Below the pieces are notes generated by a model. That model was not told where the DNA came from, ran no database searches, and saw only the letters and a list, made by a program, of their open reading frames with translations. 64,000 bases of DNA from Brugia malayi. Taxonomy: Eukaryota > Nematoda > Chromadorea > Rhabditida > Onchocercidae. This document shows, piece after piece, positions 13,601-28,500 of this stretch. The first letter of the stretch is position 1. The number at the start of each line of letters is the position of its first letter. The translations under genes were made by a program, and so were the position numbers. Where the stretch lies: assembly GCF_000002995.4 (NCBI RefSeq), contig NW_025062475.1:9366187-9430186 (forward strand), read 5' to 3'.

Positions 13601-16600
13601 TACTGTCCAAACTTTTAACTTATTAATTAATATTATTCTCCTGCATTTATCCCTTGTTTCGGTCTTGCGAAGTGATATTCTATTACGAATTTGAAGTATA
13701 ATTTGTTCTTTACATTGATACCACCATTATTGAATAACTCGTTTTTCACTGCAATGAACCTTTTCTACCATTTGTCGGAAATAAATGTAGTAGATCGATA
13801 TTACCACTGTATGAAATGGTATCAGTATTAAATGGAATTGTCAATGATCTCATAACTAATGTCATCACTCCTTTTTCATTTTAGTGTTTCTCGAACCGTT
13901 GTCAATATTCAGTCAAGGTACTCATATCATTCATCCTCCCTTCCCTGTATTTTATGCAATCCTACTCTCGAATATGCTCTTTTATCCTGTTGAATTACAC
14001 TATTAGTGTATTATAATTTCCTTTCATGTCTGTTGCTCTCAAAAGTATATGATTTCAATGATTGATTTTGCTTACACCATAAAGATTTCATATGCATTAG
14101 TGTGCTAACCGTTTAAGTGTTATGTCATCTTTTTTATCCTCTCAAAATTATCATGAAGTTGCACTTCGTGTAACCTGTCCATGCTACAAACATAATTCTT
14201 CATTATTATTGCTATTCAGTCAATATTCTTTGGCTCTTTCTCTTTCCTTGGTATTGTATTCTGAGGACTAGAGACTGTTCCTATATTGATGAAGCGTAAG
14301 TAACATATCAACTTATTATTATTGGTCTCTATTACTTGTGGCTTTTTGTGTAATGTTAAACTTTTTTATTCCAGATTGTCATCTGTCATCTGTCAGCCAA
14401 GTCTGCGTATTTTTTCTGCCCTTACATGCTCGTGCTTACATTAATACATCCATCACTTCATTTTATTCTAACCTTTGTATTTATACTTCTTTCTAATAAT
14501 TTCATCAAAATGCCACGACTTTTTTAATATCAAAATATGCTTCATTCATTAGTTATCCTTGTCTAAATTTTTATTATTTCGGGATATTTAAATTCCTTTC
14601 CCTATCTTATTTTACCTTACAGCAACACTTAGTCATTGCTTCCATGGTTGTGATGAAACATTGAGAATTTCAGTGCGAGCCTTTCTTTTCATTTTAGTAT
14701 ATTTTCCTATTACTAAATTTGGTTTAATAATTTTGTAGCCAAGTTGTTTCGTTATGATCAAGGTTCATATATTAATGTCGGTGTAATTGTTACATTTGAC
14801 TTATGTTCCCATGATACATTTCCGGGATATCATATTCACATGTAAGGTGTTGTGTGCTCTGTATGTGTTTAATTTCCACCCCTATCTTTTTCACTCCTTT
14901 TCATGTTATGTTGATCCAAGCGACAGACGTAAAGAACGTTTGATATGGCAAGAAATCGTCAGTTTAACTTTCTTCTTTCTTGTCATATGTTGCTTATCTG
15001 GACAAAAACTAAAGACAAAACTTATCAAAACAGCAGGAAGAAATAATTTGAAAGTACGAACATAAAATATATATTAATGAAACAATAAAGCAATGAATCA
15101 TTAAATACTATTTTCATCTAGGTTTAAAATTTAAGAAGGAAGAAAAATAAAGTCATATCTTTCTGAAATAGTTTTTCTAATTTAATAAACTGACAGTTTG
15201 AAACTAGGAATTGTAAATAAAAGGTTTCTTGCTTGCACACTTGCAAACTTCCCAGTTTTTGTTTCGTAGCGAATACCTTAGCAGTGGTCAATTTAAGCCA
15301 AGAATAATGGAAAAGAGAAGGCTAGATTAAATTTTATTACAAATAAAATTGATAAATTCTATTAAAAATAAAATACTGAGGGTACATTAGGTCCGGTGAA
15401 AATGATTTATAATGATCGATCTCCCTTGTTGGCCCTCTTCAACAAAGCACCAAAAAAAATATGTAAGATGCGCATAGCGGCAGCACAGCAGTCATAATAA
15501 TAAGAATGTTGATATATTTCTCTTAATACAGTGCTACTACAACAACGCCATTGATCGCTGATCGTTGATGAGGATTCTATTAGAGCAGTGATAGTGTCAA
15601 TCAATCGTGTTATTTGTCTGGATGATCTAAGGAATCATTACAGACAATCCAGACATTCATTTCACTGCTGGCTTATTTAAACCTCAGTTAAAAATAAAAG
15701 AGTCAACAAGTGCTCTCATCCTCCCCACTCATCCATTTTCTTCCTCATTTGTGTCTTTGCAGCTATCATTTTCAGAACACTTTCCAGCCATAATTTTCAT
15801 CATTTCTTCTCCTTTATTTCCCTCTTACAACAACAACGACAACACTTATTGTACTTTTCCTTCTTTTGATCCAATTTAATAATCTGATTAGCATAAACAG
15901 CTAGAATAACCGAATAGAGAGTGTCTGAACTTGTATCAGCTCTAAAGCAGTACTTAACGTATTTCATACCAAAAAAGTTTGGAATTTTTAAATTGTAATA
16001 TCTAATTGCTTCAGTACCAATTTACATCCCTAGGAAAGGCAAAATTTCAATTTTTCCACACCAGAAATTAGGAGTACATGCATTAAAAAAACTTTTATCT
16101 TACGAATGTCATGATGTGTTTGTCTTGTCTCTTGTCTCTTTAGTCTACAGAGCCTTCAGAATTTCTTATAACGCATCGAGAATTTAAAATCAAACTCTCT
16201 ACTATTTAATTTTTCAGAATTTACTCGTAAACATTCCACACTTTTTTAAGCGAATTCTATCATCTCTTTTTTTTTTAGTAAAGTAGGATTATGCGTTTCT
16301 CCCTAATTTTCCCCTTGTAGGTTATTGATAGGAATATTGTATATCATTTATATCTCTTTTCATAATAAGACTTTTACATTTGAGTAAGACTGATTTTTCA
16401 AGGCATCAAACTAAATGCCATAGTCTTAGTGCTTAAGCTTCTCGAATGGAAATGTTTATTCCATTTGAATAGTCTTTCTGATAAGCTATGATATTAATTT
16501 CCGCTACATTTTCCATTTCCAGAAATGTAATTAACTTATCATTCATGCAAAAATTTTTATTTGAGTGGTAATGTCAAGTACGCCATTCAATTAAATTATC

Positions 16601-17417
16601 GATTTTCAGTAGTTGAAGAGTTCTATGGACGAAGAAAACATCGACGGAAAAAGTCCGAGCAACAGATAATGTTTAAGTAGACAAATGACATATTGCGTAA
16701 CGTATCGAAGCGTTTTCATTTAAGTACAAATTATAACATTTCAGGTTTACCTTAATTTTTCTGTTATATTATCAAAAAGGCATGCGGCCAGAACGAAAAT
16801 AAATTCTGAATGTTTGCCAAAGTTTGGCATAAATTTTTTCAGCTGATTCTGCAGTTATGTTAATTTTGCTTTATCTCAGAATTGAGGTAAGGCAAGTTGG
16901 CAGAAGGTATCATAAGTGGTAGTGGTGTTTGACGAAATATTATGACAAGTTTTCAACAATTTTCATCATTGATTGACACATCCCTTATGCTTAATTTTCA
17001 GTTTGTTTTTATTTGAACCATAGTTTATCATCACTTTATAGTTTTAATTTCATGGCAGATTTTTCTATTTATAACCCATAATTTTTTCATTTCATAACCA
17101 TTTGATAGCGATACATGTCAGATATTCAAAATGTACATGTTCGACTAGGAACTTGGGGAAATTTCTTTTAAATTAGATATTAAAATTATTTGTCGAAATG
17201 TCATTAATAAGGAAATGGAATCTGTTTGGTACAGATGTTTTCTCTGTAACGACAAAGTCTGAATCATTCGTTCAGCGTTTTATTGTCTGCGCGATCCATG
17301 TGAAAAAGAAGTTGTTGCAGTATCATACTTGGAAGAGGAGACCAAAAAGTAGTTGCTGCAGTGCTGGACCAGTGATGGATTAGACGTATGTAGGGTTTTT
17401 GCTGCAAAAATAGCTTG
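10677..17417. other. 6.7 kb gene-free region between divergent genes
   Basis: This AT-rich stretch separates gop-1 (leftward) from the J-protein gene (rightward). Open frames in it (for example 11970-12379, 12489-12719, 14787-15065) are hydrophobic, low-complexity or overlap each other on both strands, and I could not place protein-like exons. No tRNA, hairpin array or mobile element was recognised. It must contain the two promoters, but no specific element could be assigned. Confidence 0.5.
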
Positions 17418-20400
17418 ATGGGTCTAGGCACAGGAGCAGCTCCGAATTCAGGCTCCCATGATGATTTGTATAATAGTTCCAGTTGTTTTTATAACGTTCT
17501 TGGAGTACCATGGAATGCTGACGATACTGCTATCCGAAAAGCGTATGTTTTATCTGTTATATTAGCTTTTTTCTCTATTTTTCCAGACAACTGTCTTTAT
17601 AAATTAATTAGACTGGTTTACGGTAGCCGATACCCACATCAGGTTGAATTTTTTTTTGTTATTCAATCGGTTATTATCTAACGAAGTAATTTTACAAACT
17701 ATGTTTAAAGAATTTGCATGCAGTTGCGCCACTGCTTTAAAACTGTCCGAGCTAGATTTTACCGATACTCATTATGGTAGGAATTTTTTCCTCTACTTTT
17801 TTCAAAGCAAGTAAGAAATGTTCGAAATTTCCAAATATTTCCAAATAAGTTATTATGATTTAGTTTGCATTCGGTGAAATTTTAGCACCATCTTGAAAGA
17901 TTGTATTTAATGGTCAAATGATCTTCCTTCTTATATGCTGTACAAATAGTCTCATCCTTTATATTTTTCACTAACTTGCCAGTAAAAAATATTTTTTATA
18001 CTCTAACTTCTCGGACAAAGAATTAGTTTCATGCTTTCTTGCTCTGTAATATTATTATTAGTTAAATAAACTTTATTTCTTGGTTGAATATTAAGTATAT
18101 CTGGATGATTCATATGACATACCAACAACTATAAGCAAAGTAACTGTGAGAAGAGATGATGCGAAAGAGATGAAAGGAAGAAAAAGGTGAAAATTGAAAT
18201 AAGCTTTTAAAATTGAAAGTTTTCGAAACATTTTTCATCACTACTTTTTATGTTTTTTTTTTTTTTTTTTTATTTTATTTTATTTATGTTTTCGGGAATT
18301 CACCAGCTTGGTAAGAGAAATGAGAATTCGTTATTTCAAGTTTCGACAATACAAAGGCTGCACTTCAGCTTAAGTTTTATTGAACAAACTTAAATGATCC
18401 AATTTATTAATGTTTTTTGGTTACATTCACAATTAGCAATATCAGGTTGATAACAGCAGCTGTAATTCCTACTGCAGCAGATAATGGGTAAGCAAGACAT
18501 TTTTGACCTTGGAGGGTCAAAATATCCATCATCAAAATTTATGAAAAAGATGAAATTTCTATGAGCATTTGATCAATACAGCATTATATTATAAGCATTG
18601 TTTTGGATTTTAGTGGATTCTGAGCTTAAATTCTACTTCAAATTTCAATTACAAAGCATATATTTGTTAATAAGTTCAACTGAATTGAACTGTTTCTTAA
18701 ATATGCATATAAAGTTCAGGAATAAAAAGAGAACTAAGATTGCGTTGGTAGACTTGTTTAAACTACTTGAAGGGAAATTGGTGTACTAGTGACAGTATGT
18801 TTTAAATTTAGAAAAAAATGAAATCGAGTATCTATTATAGGTACCGTAAATTAGCATTACAATGGCATCCTGACAAAAATCCGAGCAATAATGAAGTTGC
18901 AGAACAAAAATTCAAGCGTATAACTCAAGCATATGAAGTATTATCAGATCGTAAGTTTCCCTAAATGATATAAAAATTAAAGAGTAAGAAAAAAAAATAC
19001 ATAAATAGATTACAACTGTTAAAGTTTAAAGCAATCAGAACGGATATATAGCAAAGTAAATTTTACTAATTAGCTGTTTACTGCACTACTACTGTCTTTG
19101 TCTTACTCTTTTGATTTTCTTCAATATTTTAAAACGATCATAGGCGATCTAATGAGCAGATTCATTGAAATGGTCAACATCGTGAATTTTTTTTAGGAGG
19201 TTCGGTATGGACTGCTGTCCTGTTTTAGTTATGTCATCTACAGTAACAAATGACACTATATTTAACATTCACTCAGTCCTAACATCCTTGAACTTTTGTC
19301 CCTCTGTTACCTTTATAAACTCCTATGGTAATGATCATATATTTTCTGTGATCCATTTTACAGCAAAAAAGCGCAACTCGTATGATCGCTTACGTTTGAC
19401 TGATTCACAGCGTCACAATAGGCAGTCACATAATGTTTTTCATCATCGATTTCGCTCACCTTTCGATATCTTCCAGGAATTTTTTAGCCAAAAAGACCTG
19501 TTTGATGTAAGCTTCATTAATTTGTTGTCTTGAATTGTCGGTTATAACTTTCATTTCGAATTCTTTTGTGAACATCTTTTTCCTCAGTTGTAACGGTGCA
19601 ATGATATTTCAGGATTTCATGGTAGATGGCAAATCTTTTTCACCGTTCTTTTTTCGAAATAGATCCGACAGCGTTGATTCATTTTACAGGAGAGCGGGTT
19701 CGTTAACTTTTTTATAAGTCTAATTTCTGTTAAACTGCAACGAATTTCAATTTTTTAGGAGTCGTTATTTAGAAATTTTTCAGGAAGTCATGAAAAACGA
19801 TTTAACAACAGTGCCTTTTCTGGTGATAAAAATAATGAACTTATCAATGAAAATGACTGGTTAATAAACTTCTTATAAAATTTCTGTTTTAAATATGAGA
19901 TATGACAGCTCATTTTTTCTTCACCTACATCAGAGATCTTTTTGTCGGAATTAGGTTTAACATTAGTCTTTAAATCGTCTATTATTGATATCACTTTAAA
20001 TATTTAAAGTCTTAAACGTCTAAAATACTTAAGCGTAAGTGACAACTAATGAACTTTTTTTAGGCAGCTGTTTAGGATTAGTGTTTTCAAAAATGAACCG
20101 AATTTTTTTCAACTTCAGCTTTCAGTAGTTTTTCATCAGTAATACAGTTCTCATCTGCTGAGCCAGGAAAGAATGCCTCCAGTCGTAAAACAACAACAAG
20201 TACGAAAATAATTGATGGAGTCAAAATTGTTACCAAAAGGTTACCTTCCTAATTTTTTCCTAATTTCTGAAAACCTCAAATTCACTCTTATCATACGAAC
20301 CTTGCAGGATTTGACTGCTACTTTAGAGGACATTTTTAATTTGTGCACTTTGATCTGACCATATCATTTGCATAGGAGTTTGATCACATCTTTTCATTTA

Positions 20401-20672
20401 GCAATTCCGCTCTCTGACATTTATGTTCGTGTTTTACAGATATGAAACCAAATGTATCTCTTTTAGTTGTGTTGCTCAATTGCATCCAAAATAATCAGAA
20501 CAGTACCGTTATCAATTGACGTTTTCATTGATCTTTTTGAGTTTTAATTAATTTAATAATGTCAAATTGCAGGGTAGAAGCAGAAGGTAAAGAAACCATT
20601 GAAGTGATTGAAAATGGTGTGCTGAAATCACGGGTCATCAATAAGTATCCTGTTGGGGAAGTCACCGCTTAG
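17418..20672 (+). CDS. DNAJB6-like J-domain co-chaperone
   Basis: Seven exons: 17418-17542, 18841-18950, 19364-19506, 19613-19697, 19784-19822, 20119-20239 and 20573-20672. All phases close to 240 residues. The J domain spans about residues 22-93 with [13 protein letters not shown], the HPD motif at 51-53 in QWHPDKNP, and AYEVLSDPKKRNSYD. A short Phe/Ser/Arg-rich stretch ([21 protein letters not shown]) precedes the C-terminal module with [14 protein letters not shown] and [13 protein letters not shown], which matches the DNAJB6/B2-type tail (TKMVNGRKITTKR in human). These class B co-chaperones stimulate Hsp70 and hold aggregation-prone clients. Compared with human DNAJB6, the J domain is preceded by about 20 extra residues. 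A TAG acceptor four bases before the ATG could be an SL site. The GTTCGT donor at 19698 and the 39-base exon 5 are the weakest parts. Confidence 0.88.
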
Positions 20673-22226
<1,554 letters not shown>

Positions 22227-25085
22227 TTAGCAACACCTTCGGTTACCAAATTCAACTGGTTTCACTCGAAATGCTCGATTCCAATCATCATTAGGTGGGT
22301 GGCGACGAAAACGCCGTGAAACAAGAACTAGTGGTCGTTTCACCATCTCTGCTGGTGACTCCTTCATCATTAAAGCTAATCGTAAATTCCAAATCTAAAA
22401 TGTAGTATAGCCTTAATGATATATTAGCTTTAGTACTTTGATGAGTCTTATGCCACTTCATTTTTAATATAATAAAACAGTTTATATTATATAATCTCTC
22501 TTTATTTTTTGCCTGTTATTCCCTTCTGATAAATCATTTCTGAGGTTAGCATAATTTTTCATTTTCCTAAGCTTTTTGAATAATATTAATGTTAAGGTTC
22601 ATAACAATGTAAAGATTTTGTCTCAACTACTCTCAGATTTAAGTAGTTTGAGGTAACTATTTCATAGAAACTGTTAGAAAGATGAAAAGTTGGTTTTGTT
22701 TGGTTAGCTCACTATACTAAAATATAATAAAAGATGTGATATATAAACCTGGCCTCTTAATACCCGCAACTGGCTGTACTTTAAAAAGCGATTCACATCA
22801 CGGTCATACTTGAATAAGGTAGTAATATCATCGCATAAGCTTTGCACGAATTGTGGTGTTAGCAATTGGAGTAGAAATGTTCGTAATTCTTCATTCCACG
22901 GCTATAAATCAGACAAAACTGATCGTTTCATATTGTTGACATAAAATTGGATCAGTCACTATTACTATCAGCAATAGCAATAACAATATTGAATCAAAAA
23001 GCTCCTCATTAATGTTCATGCAAAGTTAACTCCTTTCATTTAGACTATCACAAACACTTAAGAAGATTCTAACATGATTAGCCCAAGACAATTGTGCCCA
23101 AGCAAATGGAAATTGTCGTAAACGACTGGATGTCTCGGGATGTTTCACTGGAAATGCCAATCCATTATCGATAGCAGCAAGTTCCAATACTTTTCCTGGT
23201 TCATATCTGCTTAAGTAATTATTTATATCATTTAAACAACAATTATTTTCTCAAAAAATGAAAGTGAAAAGATATAAAAGAACTTCAAGGAAAGAATTCT
23301 GAAAAAGCTTTTTCGAAATTCTTTTTAGCATCTTATGTTTTTGTAGTATTACTGAGAGCAAAAAGGATGTGACCATGGCGTTTAGGCATTATTCAAATCA
23401 TACTTAATGAGCCAGTTCTCCATATGGCGATCTGTATTGCGAATAACATAATCAAGAATGCACAGTTTCTGAAATAGATATTTGAATCGTTCAACTTCCG
23501 CCGCTGTCAATGGACATAATCCACCGCCCTTGTTCCACCGCGGTATAATATTGGAGGCATTTACATATCCATTCAGGAATAGCTGCAATGCGATAAACTT
23601 TTCAATCTATAAATAAATCAATTTCATCTTTTAAATCACTAAATACAATACCTCCTTTCCATTTGCTGAGTTTAATTTCACGGAAGTCTTTGAATGAGCA
23701 AACATTTGTTTGCGGTCGCACTCGTCTAACAATTTTTAGAATTCATTCGATTAACAAACGAATCAGTATAGGCAAGAAGCACTGGTTAACAGGAAAGTAT
23801 TTCCAATATCATGGAAAATCATGAGTGAAATTGATATACTTGATAACTGCCATCTTTTCCCTTTGGTCCTTTGCTTTTAGCGCTTGATCCATTTTTGTAA
23901 TAGAATGCAGGTGAAGCAAGTTTTACAACTCGTGTTTTCGGTACTATATGAAGCTGTAACATTTTTCACTGCAGTTATTAAATTATTAACCAGTTCAAAA
24001 TAAAAAATTCGTTGACAAATCAGTCTTTATAGCGAGATCCGTAATGAGGAAGTCGTTACGATCTTATGACCGGTGAAACTGTCTCAAACGATGTACAAAT
24101 TACTGTGAGAGAGATTATCAAATAAATGGAAAGTTCATTCGCGAGTATTGCAGTTCTGATCAGTAATGATTACGTTGTTTTTGATGTCGTCTACTAAATA
24201 AATACAAAAACGAACAATATGTGAATGTATCCGGGAGATTGCTCCAAAAACAATTATAAGGATTTTCGGAAACTCTTCCTGAATGAGCAACAAAATCATG
24301 TTTAAAATAAAACACTAAAAATTACTTGGAATTTCTCATCAACAAGAGAAGCAGCAGTTTCTGATATATAACCATTGTTTGGTATAAGACATGCTCTTCC
24401 AAAACAGCAAAAACAAAGCATACGCTGAAAATACTTCGGCCATTTAGGATTTTGTGGTGCAAATGGTTCCTCGTCTTTCGGTTTAAATACTGCTATGTTT
24501 TGATAATTGATATCACGTACAAAATATGATCCTGAAATGGAAACATGATCTCTGTGATAAACTTGAACTTATTAAGCCATTTCTGGATAGTACTAGCACT
24601 AAGATTTTGAAGTTTTGGAACTTCATCAAGTCACGGTATGAATCAAAGAACATTTTAGAAAACTATAAGAGAATTATAAAGTGGAACAGTTTTCAAGACT
24701 TTTACCGGAACTTCCAGCTGCAATTCGTATTGGTTGTATGCCAGCTTCGATAGCTTCCAGAGCTCGTTTCAAATTCTGATTAAAGTCATCATCATTCAGT
24801 ATTTCTTGATGTGAAGATGCCACATAAGCATTCAGTTTACGTTGCCATGCCGAATCTGGATGCGTTGATGTTGACGGTAGCGAAACCGATTGAGAACTTT
24901 CCTGAGCATTATCATTCAGAAGTCGTTCAGTCTAATCCGGAATATTTCAGACCCGCAAGCAATTATAAATGTTTTTGAGTAACAGTTTAGATTAATTGAA
25001 GGATGTTTGAATTTAAACATCTTAAATAATGGCTGCCATTTTAAATTATTTAATGATGGTAGTTTGTGAAAACGAATATCACCAT
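22227..25085 (-). CDS. PI4K2: Type II phosphatidylinositol 4-kinase (PI4K2)
   Basis: Main exons: 24931-24706, 24531-24326, 23953-23840, 23720-23652, 23606-23404, 23206-23074, 22901-22749 and 22394-22227, totalling 423 residues in phase. A preceding exon, 25139-25083, ends exactly in ATG and is my preferred start. Family features in order: [11 protein letters not shown] glycine loop, [12 protein letters not shown] with the ATP-binding Lys, Cys cluster [10 protein letters not shown] (the palmitoylation site in PI4K2A is also a Cys cluster), [19 protein letters not shown] catalytic loop, and [11 protein letters not shown] metal-binding DNG. The kinase makes PI4P on endosomes and trans-Golgi membranes. 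Human PI4K2A has RNTDRGNDNW where this protein has [10 protein letters not shown]. It ends in RRCC. The 23720 exon start uses an unusual GACGAG acceptor, chosen because it alone keeps the frame. The N-terminus is the least certain part. Confidence 0.9.
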
Positions 25086-25373
25086 AGCACAGTTTTCCTC
25101 TGATTTGCTTGTGAAGCCAGTGCGGGATAACGAAACCGACTGATCACTTATTCTTAGATTTTGTTTTAAATCGATGCAAACATTTAGCGGTACTGTTTGT
25201 AATTGCCGGTGATCTACTGTCATTAGTTACCACTCTACAAGAACATCGATATCTTTTGTGGGAAACTATCGAATGGTAGCACTCTGCTGAAATACAATCA
25301 CGAATGGTAGTACTTTTCGCCAGCACCTCAACAAGACCAGCAAACAGTACATTCTCACATGAAATGTAAGAAT

Positions 25374-25520
25374 TTAAAAAAAACGTTAAAAAAGAAGTTG
25401 AAAAAGGAAAATTTTGAAAGAAACGTTAAAGAAAAGATTTGACTTAAAAAAAAGACTTTTACGTTAAAAAAGAAATATTTTGAAAGACGTCAAATTCTGG
25501 AAAGCTCTCTCTCTCAAAAA
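25374..25520. repeat. Purine-rich stretch with a duplicated ACGTTAAAAAAGAA motif
   Basis: The plus strand is dominated by A and G. The 14-mer ACGTTAAAAAAGAA occurs twice, about 80 bases apart, each followed by a TTTTGAAAGA segment, so this looks like an old imperfect duplication of roughly 80 bases. A CTCTCTCTC tract and an A-run end the block. Function is unknown; such tracts occur near promoters and are also common noise in AT-rich genomes. Confidence 0.5.
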
Positions 25521-28500
25521 AAAAAAAGACTTGAAAGTATTTCTAAACGAATTTCTCATTGGCTAAGCATAAACATGATGTCTAGTGTCGCCTTAACCGA
25601 AGGATGCAATTGTAATTTTATCTGCCTGATAAAGAGGTCATCCATGAAAAAGTAACTGATATTGCGACTTAGTAATCAAATGATTTCAACCGTTAAGCAC
25701 ATATCAAATATATAATAATTAAATCGATTAAGGATAAAATAACGCTCACAATAAAATTATTAACAAACAGTGCAACTATTTTGTATGAAATTCACTTTTA
25801 TATTTGCTGAACAAAGAGAAAAGAATCATACAATACGAAAAATGAAAAAAAGGATGCGATCAGACTTTAAAGATTAAGACTAAGATATGAATATTAATTT
25901 GCTGATTGATTGTCATTTCAATTTTGAAATATAGCAATTTTCTATCACAGTACAATCAATTATACCAGAAGAATTATTCTAAATCTAAATTTTCAAAAAA
26001 TACAATGTTTTCTTTCCAATTCGAAAGCGTTGTTTAAAATTTATCATTTCCTTTACCAGATATGGAGTTTTTGTCACCATATCTGATTTGAAGCATTGAT
26101 TTCAGCTATCAAAGTCGAAGTTTGTTCTGGAAATTTGAATGGACAAAATTTTAAATTTTGTTAAGGGATATTTTTCTAAATGAAACTAATCAGGAACTAT
26201 CGATTTAGAGATTTTTTTATTGAAACAATGACATTCCTGATGTGAGTCGAAATGAAAAAGATATCTAAATATTATTTTGTCTTCTCTACAAACACCCTTG
26301 CTATTATTGCTGCTGTGTTAGATAGATAAAATTGAAGTTAAGAAACGCGGAATGAACTGCTATAAATGAACAAATCTAGTTCAGTGTTTTTTTTTTTTTT
26401 ATTCTTGTTGTTATCATTCAATAAATAACTAGTTTCTTTTTTTTAAACAAATCAAATCTGGAAGATAATCCGGTTTTGCTGTGACTTTTTAGAAAAAATC
26501 TACTCAATATAAGATTGAAAAACTGGATTTGAAAAAAACAGTAGAAAACGAAGGAAAAAAGTTGTCGCAGAAGTATGATCATCTGAAACCGCGAACAAGA
26601 AGTAAACGAAAGAGAAGATTATTATTTTACATATTATAATAATTTCTATTCATTTAGTGGTAGTTTACTGTGCTAAAAATACTTTCAAATAATGATTATT
26701 TTATTTTCTTCTTTTTATGTGCATTTAAAACCTTTTACATTTTCCTGCTCTCTTTTTTCAAATCGATAATTTTTCTGTGATAATTTATGTTTTGGGTGAG
26801 ATTTTTGGTGTGATAGATGGAGTGAAAGTAATACTAAGAATATCAATCACATAAGAATGGATTTCGTTTTTTTACAAAAAAAAAGTTATAAATTTGATTT
26901 CAACAATGTGTAACTGAGGAGTTGATATTTTGCAAACTCGAAATAGAAAACTTTGTTTAATAACCATTCGGATATTGCGTTGTTTGTAAAGAAGTGCCAA
27001 AAGAAAGGTGATATATGATCTTGTGACAATAACTTTTATGAATTTACTTATAAGAGCGAAAGCAATGTTTCATGATCTTATCGATAAGTGAGGCTGATAA
27101 ACAGAAATGAATTAGAACAGTTTGGGAGAAAAAAGCCAACAAGTAAAATGTGAAATATGTGATAGCTATCAGTATTGATTGAATGATTAAAGAAAAATGA
27201 GATCAATATTCTCCGTTTTTACTTCTAAGCACATTATTCCTTCGGGATGGTTTCTATAACCAGAAAGAAATTCACTTCTTTTATTTTACAATGCTCTTTC
27301 ATTTCGATTTTTGATGCTTCATCTTTTAAAATTTCCGGATTCTCACTGGTAAGTATTCTTGTTCAAAAACTGGAAAATGTAAATAGCATTGAAAGCAGCT
27401 AGCTGAATGTTATAATGGTATGCCGACGAGGTATTTCGCATCCTAAGAACTCCTCTTCGGGACATTTTTACTAAGATAGATGACATTGTGAAGTAGGCGG
27501 AATAGGTAGAACGAAGCGGGGCGGAGTTCGGTGGTAAGGGCGCCAGAAAAATTCAGATGCGTGATAAACAAATATATAAGAGGAAATATATATATTGCTT
27601 TTTTCGCCTCATGCAATTAACCAATTTCATTACACAACTGCGAATACATATACAGATATATCCTTCGTCCTACCGTCCGTTCCTTTCCGCAAATTTCATC
27701 TATTTTTATTCCTGTAAAGCGCATTACTCCTCCGCTCGTGTGTTTCTGTAGTGCCTGAAAGTGTTTGGTTCCGAAGTAAGGGATGCAATAAAGGAGGAGC
27801 AAATTAATTTTCTCTTATGTTCCTTCTATCTGACTATTGAAGTCACGAAGGAAACTATTTTGCTGATTCTTGCATTCCTAATTAGGACCAATTTACAAGG
27901 TTTCAAAACATTAGTTAACAACTGGATTAGACTTTACACTTAGAACTTAAATGATACTTCGGATGAAGTTCTGGCATGATTGCCTTCATATCATTCTGTT
28001 CACCTTTATATTATTTTCTGGATTTCTATCCCATATCACTTTATGATTTTTTGCTTTTGCTTAATCGAATCGATTAGAGGTATATAAGAACTTTCGAGAT
28101 TTTAAATTAATCCTAATTATATTTTATATTTTCTCACAAATATCTCTTATTTATTGGCATGCTTAGAAATGGTATTGGTAAATTTTTTGTCTGTAATGCT
28201 ATACGTTAGTAAACGGAATCAGACCAAAAATTTTTTGACATGTGAGATTCTAATTAACAATTCAAACATCTATCTAGTAGGGGCTGACAAGATCATAGTT
28301 AAAAACTAAAACTAAAAAAGCATAAAACAGGATCCATTGCAATTCTCGAAGTAGTGAACAAGTAAGTTTGTCAGTCGATACAAGAATACTTTCCAAATTT
28401 ATGACAGTTTGTTTCATTTCGAATTATCAAGTATTTATCTAATTTCGGTAGTGTACAAATAAATTTTTCTATCTATTCACAAATTGGTTATTGATAGCAA

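Noticed and set aside
14787..15065. 92-codon plus-strand frame
   Set aside because: Composition is typical of translated AT-rich DNA (Phe, Leu, Tyr); no splice partner or family match.
27557..27943. Two short plus-strand frames and an antisense partner
   Set aside because: They overlap each other on opposite strands and show no recognisable motif.
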